DNA of 8,476 bases from the NCBI GenBank assembly GCA_938091715.1, contig CALKMT010000222.1, forward strand, positions 1 through 8,476. The letters are read 5' to 3'. This DNA comes from an uncultured Litorivicinus sp. (GTDB lineage Bacteria; Pseudomonadota; Gammaproteobacteria; Pseudomonadales; Litorivicinaceae). Position numbers and translations under genes: made by a program. Below, in pieces: positions 6,441 through 8,476 of this stretch (positions are counted from its first letter, which is position 1; each line of letters begins with the position of its first letter). The notes beneath the pieces are model-generated. The model did not search any database. It was not told where the DNA came from and was given only the letters and a program-made list of their open reading frames with translations.

Positions 6441-7670
6441 ATGCTGACACCAAGACGACCCGTGGGTCGAGTCGAGTTTATTGTTTTGAACGCCAGCCTG
6501 ATTGCCATGGTGGCGATGTGTATCGATGCGGTGTTGCCAGCGCTCGGTTTGATCGCCCAAGACTTTCAGGTGGCGGACCCGAATCAGCGTCAGTTTGTGA
6601 TCGGGGTCATGTTTTTGGGATTAACCGTGGCGCAGTTCTTTTACGGTCCCTTGGCCGATCGCTATGGCCGGCGAAATACCCTGTTCGGCGGAGTGGGGCT
6701 GTTTTTGTTGGGCAGTTATTTGTGCTGGGCAGCGGACGATTTTGCCGCACTTTTGCTGGGGCGTTTTTTACAGGGCGTGGGGGTGGCCGGCCCCCGAATC
6801 GTTTCCACCGCCATGATTCGCGATCGTTTCAAGGGCGTCGAGATGGCCCAGGTGTCCAGCTTGATCATGACGGTGTTTATTGCGGTCCCGGTGTTGGCCC
6901 CGATGATCGGTCAGGCGGTCTTGTGGGTCGGCGATTGGCGTGATCTGTTCCTGGGCTACATCCTGTGGGCGGTGGCCATGGTGCTTTGGGTTGCGCTGCG
7001 TCAGCCCGAAACCTTGCCCCAGGTGCGGCCCCTGAATCCTGGCGCCATTTGGCGCACGACACTGGAGGTATTGGGCAACCGCCCGGCCATGTTCTACACC
7101 CTGGCGGTGGGGTGTTGTTTCGGGGGGCTGGTGGGATTCTTGGTCGCTTCCCAGCAGATCTATCAGGATTATTTTCAGGTTGGGGACGCCTTTGCCCTGT
7201 ATTTTGGGGCCAGTGCCTTTGCCGTGGGTATCGCCTCGTATTTCAATAACCGCTGGGTCGCCAAATTTGGCATGCGCGCCATGGTGTCCAACGCCAGTTT
7301 GATTGGGGCCGTCTGGGCCTTGACCTTTGCGGCGCTGAATTTGGTGGTGCCACTAAATTTGGCTGGATTTGTCATCATGCTGGTGCCCATGTTTTTTGCC
7401 ATGGGGCTGTGTTTTGGCAACCTAAATGCCCTGGCCATGGAGCCGATGGGGCATTTGGCGGGGACCGCCTCGGCAATCATCGGGGCACTCAGCTCGCTGG
7501 TCTCAGTCATGACCGGATCCTGGGTCGGCAACTTGTTTGATGGCGCTATCGATGTTTGGGCTTTCGGCGTTGGTCTGCTGCTAATGCTTGGTTGGTTTGC
7601 GACGCGCTTGGCGATTCGGGCCGAAGGTGCGATTGACGATTTGCCGCAGTGCAGAAAACGGGTACAATGA
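6441..7670 (+). CDS. MFS efflux transporter, Bcr/CflA-like drug resistance type
   Basis: A 409-residue, strongly hydrophobic protein with about 12 predicted membrane helices, matching the major facilitator superfamily drug:proton antiporters of the Bcr/CflA group. Helix 1 carries the family acidic residue in CIDAVLPALGLI (D29). Motif A is GPLADRYGRR (69-78) in the loop between helices 2 and 3. RFLQGVGVAGPRIVSTAMIRD follows in the helix 4 region, like the Bcr pattern. The ATG at 6441 is chosen because the protein then begins MLTPRRPVGRVEFIVLNA, as in relatives; an in-frame TTG at 6408 would overlap the divergent exporter gene. GAG lies just upstream and AGGA about 12 bases away, so the ribosome site is mediocre. 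It faces away from the ABC exporter with a 26-base gap, which suggests shared or overlapping control. The exported compound is unknown. Confidence 0.88.
   Translation: MLTPRRPVGRVEFIVLNASLIAMVAMCIDAVLPALGLIAQDFQVADPNQRQFVIGVMFLGLTVAQFFYGPLADRYGRRNTLFGGVGLFLLGSYLCWAADDFAALLLGRFLQGVGVAGPRIVSTAMIRDRFKGVEMAQVSSLIMTVFIAVPVLAPMIGQAVLWVGDWRDLFLGYILWAVAMVLWVALRQPETLPQVRPLNPGAIWRTTLEVLGNRPAMFYTLAVGCCFGGLVGFLVASQQIYQDYFQVGDAFALYFGASAFAVGIASYFNNRWVAKFGMRAMVSNASLIGAVWALTFAALNLVVPLNLAGFVIMLVPMFFAMGLCFGNLNALAMEPMGHLAGTASAIIGALSSLVSVMTGSWVGNLFDGAIDVWAFGVGLLLMLGWFATRLAIRAEGAIDDLPQCRKRVQ
7641..7668 (+). promoter_or_regulatory. Candidate sigma-70 promoter for hfq inside the MFS gene 3' end
   Basis: TTGCCG (7641-7646) and TACAAT (7663-7668) are separated by 16 bases. 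They match four of six and five of six consensus positions. The element overlaps the last MFS codons and would start transcripts near 7675, leaving an hfq leader of about 80 bases. Pattern match only. Confidence 0.45.
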
Positions 7671-7681
7671 AAAAACGATTT

Positions 7682-7720
7682 GGGGACAGTTTTTCATACG
7701 ATTGAAATTTTTAGTCCCAC
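7682..7720 (+). promoter_or_regulatory. U-rich foldable leader of hfq
   Basis: GGGAC (7683-7687) pairs with GTCCC (7714-7718). Inside lies a small TTTCA/TGAAA hairpin (7692-7696 with 7703-7707) flanked by two five-T runs (7690-7694, 7708-7712). Single-stranded U runs beside hairpins are preferred Hfq sites, and E. coli Hfq is known to repress its own mRNA through the leader. Autoregulation here is an inference. The inner stem is too A/T-rich to be a convincing terminator for the MFS gene. Confidence 0.35.
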
Positions 7721-7757
7721 ATCGCCCAAGAACCACTCATTTTTAGAGGGCAAAACC

Positions 7758-8057
7758 ATGTCGAAAGGGCACTCATTACAAGACCCTTACCTGAACGTGC
7801 TACGCAAGGAACGCGTACCCGTGTCAATTTTTCTGGTCAACGGCATCAAGCTGCAAGGCCAAATCGAATCCTTTGACCAATTCGTTGTGTTGCTGAAAAA
7901 CACCGTTAGCCAAATGGTCTACAAGCACGCAATTTCGACCGTTGTTCCATCGCGGCCGGTCAAGTTACCGGTGGTTAATGTGGCTGCATCTGGCGTCCCT
8001 CAAGATGCTCGTTACGATGCCGGCAATGAGGGCAATTTCGCCGACGACGACTATTAA
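7758..8057 (+). CDS. hfq: RNA chaperone Hfq
   Basis: A 99-residue Sm-like protein that forms a hexameric ring and helps small RNAs pair with mRNAs. The core (about 4-67) is nearly identical to gammaproteobacterial Hfq. Visible elements are the proximal-face residue Q8 (SLQDP), Sm1 with VNGIKLQGQIESFDQF (27-42) and Sm2 with the YKHAIST motif (55-61; Y55, K56, H57). The rim patch reads R16-K17-E18-R19, where E. coli has RRER, a conservative change. The tail after residue 67 is low in complexity and ends with a strongly acidic FADDDY; acidic C-terminal tips in E. coli Hfq help release RNA. The ATG at 7758 has AGAGGG (7745-7750) seven bases upstream; an in-frame TTG at 7680 would add 26 unrelated residues and is rejected. 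hflX follows after six bases. The usual upstream neighbour miaA is absent; an MFS gene sits there instead. Confidence 0.98.
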   Translation: MSKGHSLQDPYLNVLRKERVPVSIFLVNGIKLQGQIESFDQFVVLLKNTVSQMVYKHAISTVVPSRPVKLPVVNVAASGVPQDARYDAGNEGNFADDDY

Positions 8058-8078
8058 CGCAGCGTGTCGCTTTTTTTT
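8042..8078 (+). terminator. Possible weak terminator or attenuator at the hfq/hflX junction
   Basis: Either CGACG (8045-8049) with TGTCG (8065-8069), or AGCG/CGCT around 8061-8071, can form a short stem directly before eight T (8071-8078). Both stems are weak, and the T run lies inside the hflX reading frame. Partial termination after hfq is possible but uncertain. Confidence 0.25.
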
Positions 8079-8476
8079 GAGCGTCCCTCTTCGGGTGAAA
8101 GGGCGATCTTGGTGCACCTCGTTTTACGCAGCGAACGGGCGCCCGAAGATGTTCGCGAATTTGAGGAGCTGGTGATTTCAGCGGGTGGCATCCCGATGGA
8201 ATTAATCACCGGATCGAGAAGGGCGCCAGACGTTAAGTATTTTGCTGGCAGCGGTAAAGTCGAGGAAATCGTTGCGTCAGTTGCCGGTCATGGGGCCGAG
8301 CTTGTTATCTTCAATCACAATCTAACGCCGAGTCAAGAACGTAACCTAGAGGAAGTTTTGTGTTGCAGGGTGCTCGACCGAACTGATTTAATTTTAGATA
8401 TTTTTGCTCAGCGCGCGCGCACCCATGAAGGAAAGTTACAGGTGGAGCTTGCGCAGTTAGAGCATTTATCGTCGCG
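8064..8476 (+). CDS. hflX: Ribosome-associated GTPase HflX, N-terminal part (runs off the window)
   Basis: The first 137 codons are present, from GTG 8064 to the window end, with no stop. The peptide begins MSLFFERPSSGERAILVHL, the expected HflX N-terminus. It continues with the family motifs YFAGSGKVEEI, FNHNLTPSQERNLEE, and VLDRTDLILDIFAQRARTHEGKLQVELAQL, which form the HflX N-terminal domain and the start of its helical linker. HflX is a GTPase that binds the large ribosomal subunit and splits stalled ribosomes, for example after heat stress. The GTPase domain lies beyond the window. The start lies six bases after the hfq stop with no clear ribosome site, so translation is probably coupled to hfq. 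Codons 3-5 contain a run of eight T. Confidence 0.95.
   Translation, partial: MSLFFERPSSGERAILVHLVLRSERAPEDVREFEELVISAGGIPMELITGSRRAPDVKYFAGSGKVEEIVASVAGHGAELVIFNHNLTPSQERNLEEVLCCRVLDRTDLILDIFAQRARTHEGKLQVELAQLEHLSS

Noticed and set aside
7633..7668. TTGACG (7633-7638) as the -35 of the hfq promoter
   Set aside because: The spacer to TACAAT would be 24 bases, too long. TTGCCG at 7641 with 16 bases is preferred.

Overview
The window reads as a bacterial chromosome segment, most likely from a gammaproteobacterium. The best marker is Hfq at the right end: its core is nearly identical to E. coli and Pseudomonas Hfq, and it is followed directly by hflX, as is usual in Gammaproteobacteria. Several transport proteins (BMP-type nucleoside uptake, Bcr/CflA-type MFS) resemble alphaproteobacterial homologues as well, so I do not name a genus. 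Coding density is very high. The longest gene-free stretch is about 250 bases, and it is filled by a riboswitch.

Left region (1-3088): the end of an ABC permease gene and a cytidine deaminase gene (cdd) run rightwards and overlap by one base. Facing them, with a 9-base gap, are the sugar/nucleoside-type ABC ATPase and its BMP-family periplasmic binding protein, both leftward. Together they look like one nucleoside uptake and salvage locus. Its parts lie on two converging strands instead of in the usual single operon. A strong hairpin plus U-run lies between the binding protein gene and the ATPase gene, and probably lowers ATPase expression relative to the binding protein.

Middle region (3172-4614): a DadA-like FAD-dependent amino acid dehydrogenase gene is preceded by a clear tandem (two-aptamer) glycine riboswitch in its leader. 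No terminator U-run is present. The P1 strand of aptamer 2 can instead pair with a segment just upstream of the dadA ribosome binding site, which suggests translational control. The BMP gene lies 83 bases downstream on the same strand, so glycine sensing may reach the nucleoside transporter. That 83-base gap can itself form a candidate pseudoknot.

Right region (4615-8476): a half-size ABC exporter (leftward) and a Bcr/CflA-like MFS efflux protein (rightward) start 26 bases apart, back to back. After the MFS gene come hfq, with a plausible promoter inside the MFS gene's 3' end and a U-rich foldable leader, and then hflX, which starts at a GTG six bases after hfq and has an eight-T run near its start codon. 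hflX continues past the right edge.

The most notable items are the glycine riboswitch in front of a dadA-type oxidoreductase and its possible link to nucleoside uptake, followed by the split convergent transporter locus. I see no mobile element, CRISPR array, tRNA or rRNA.
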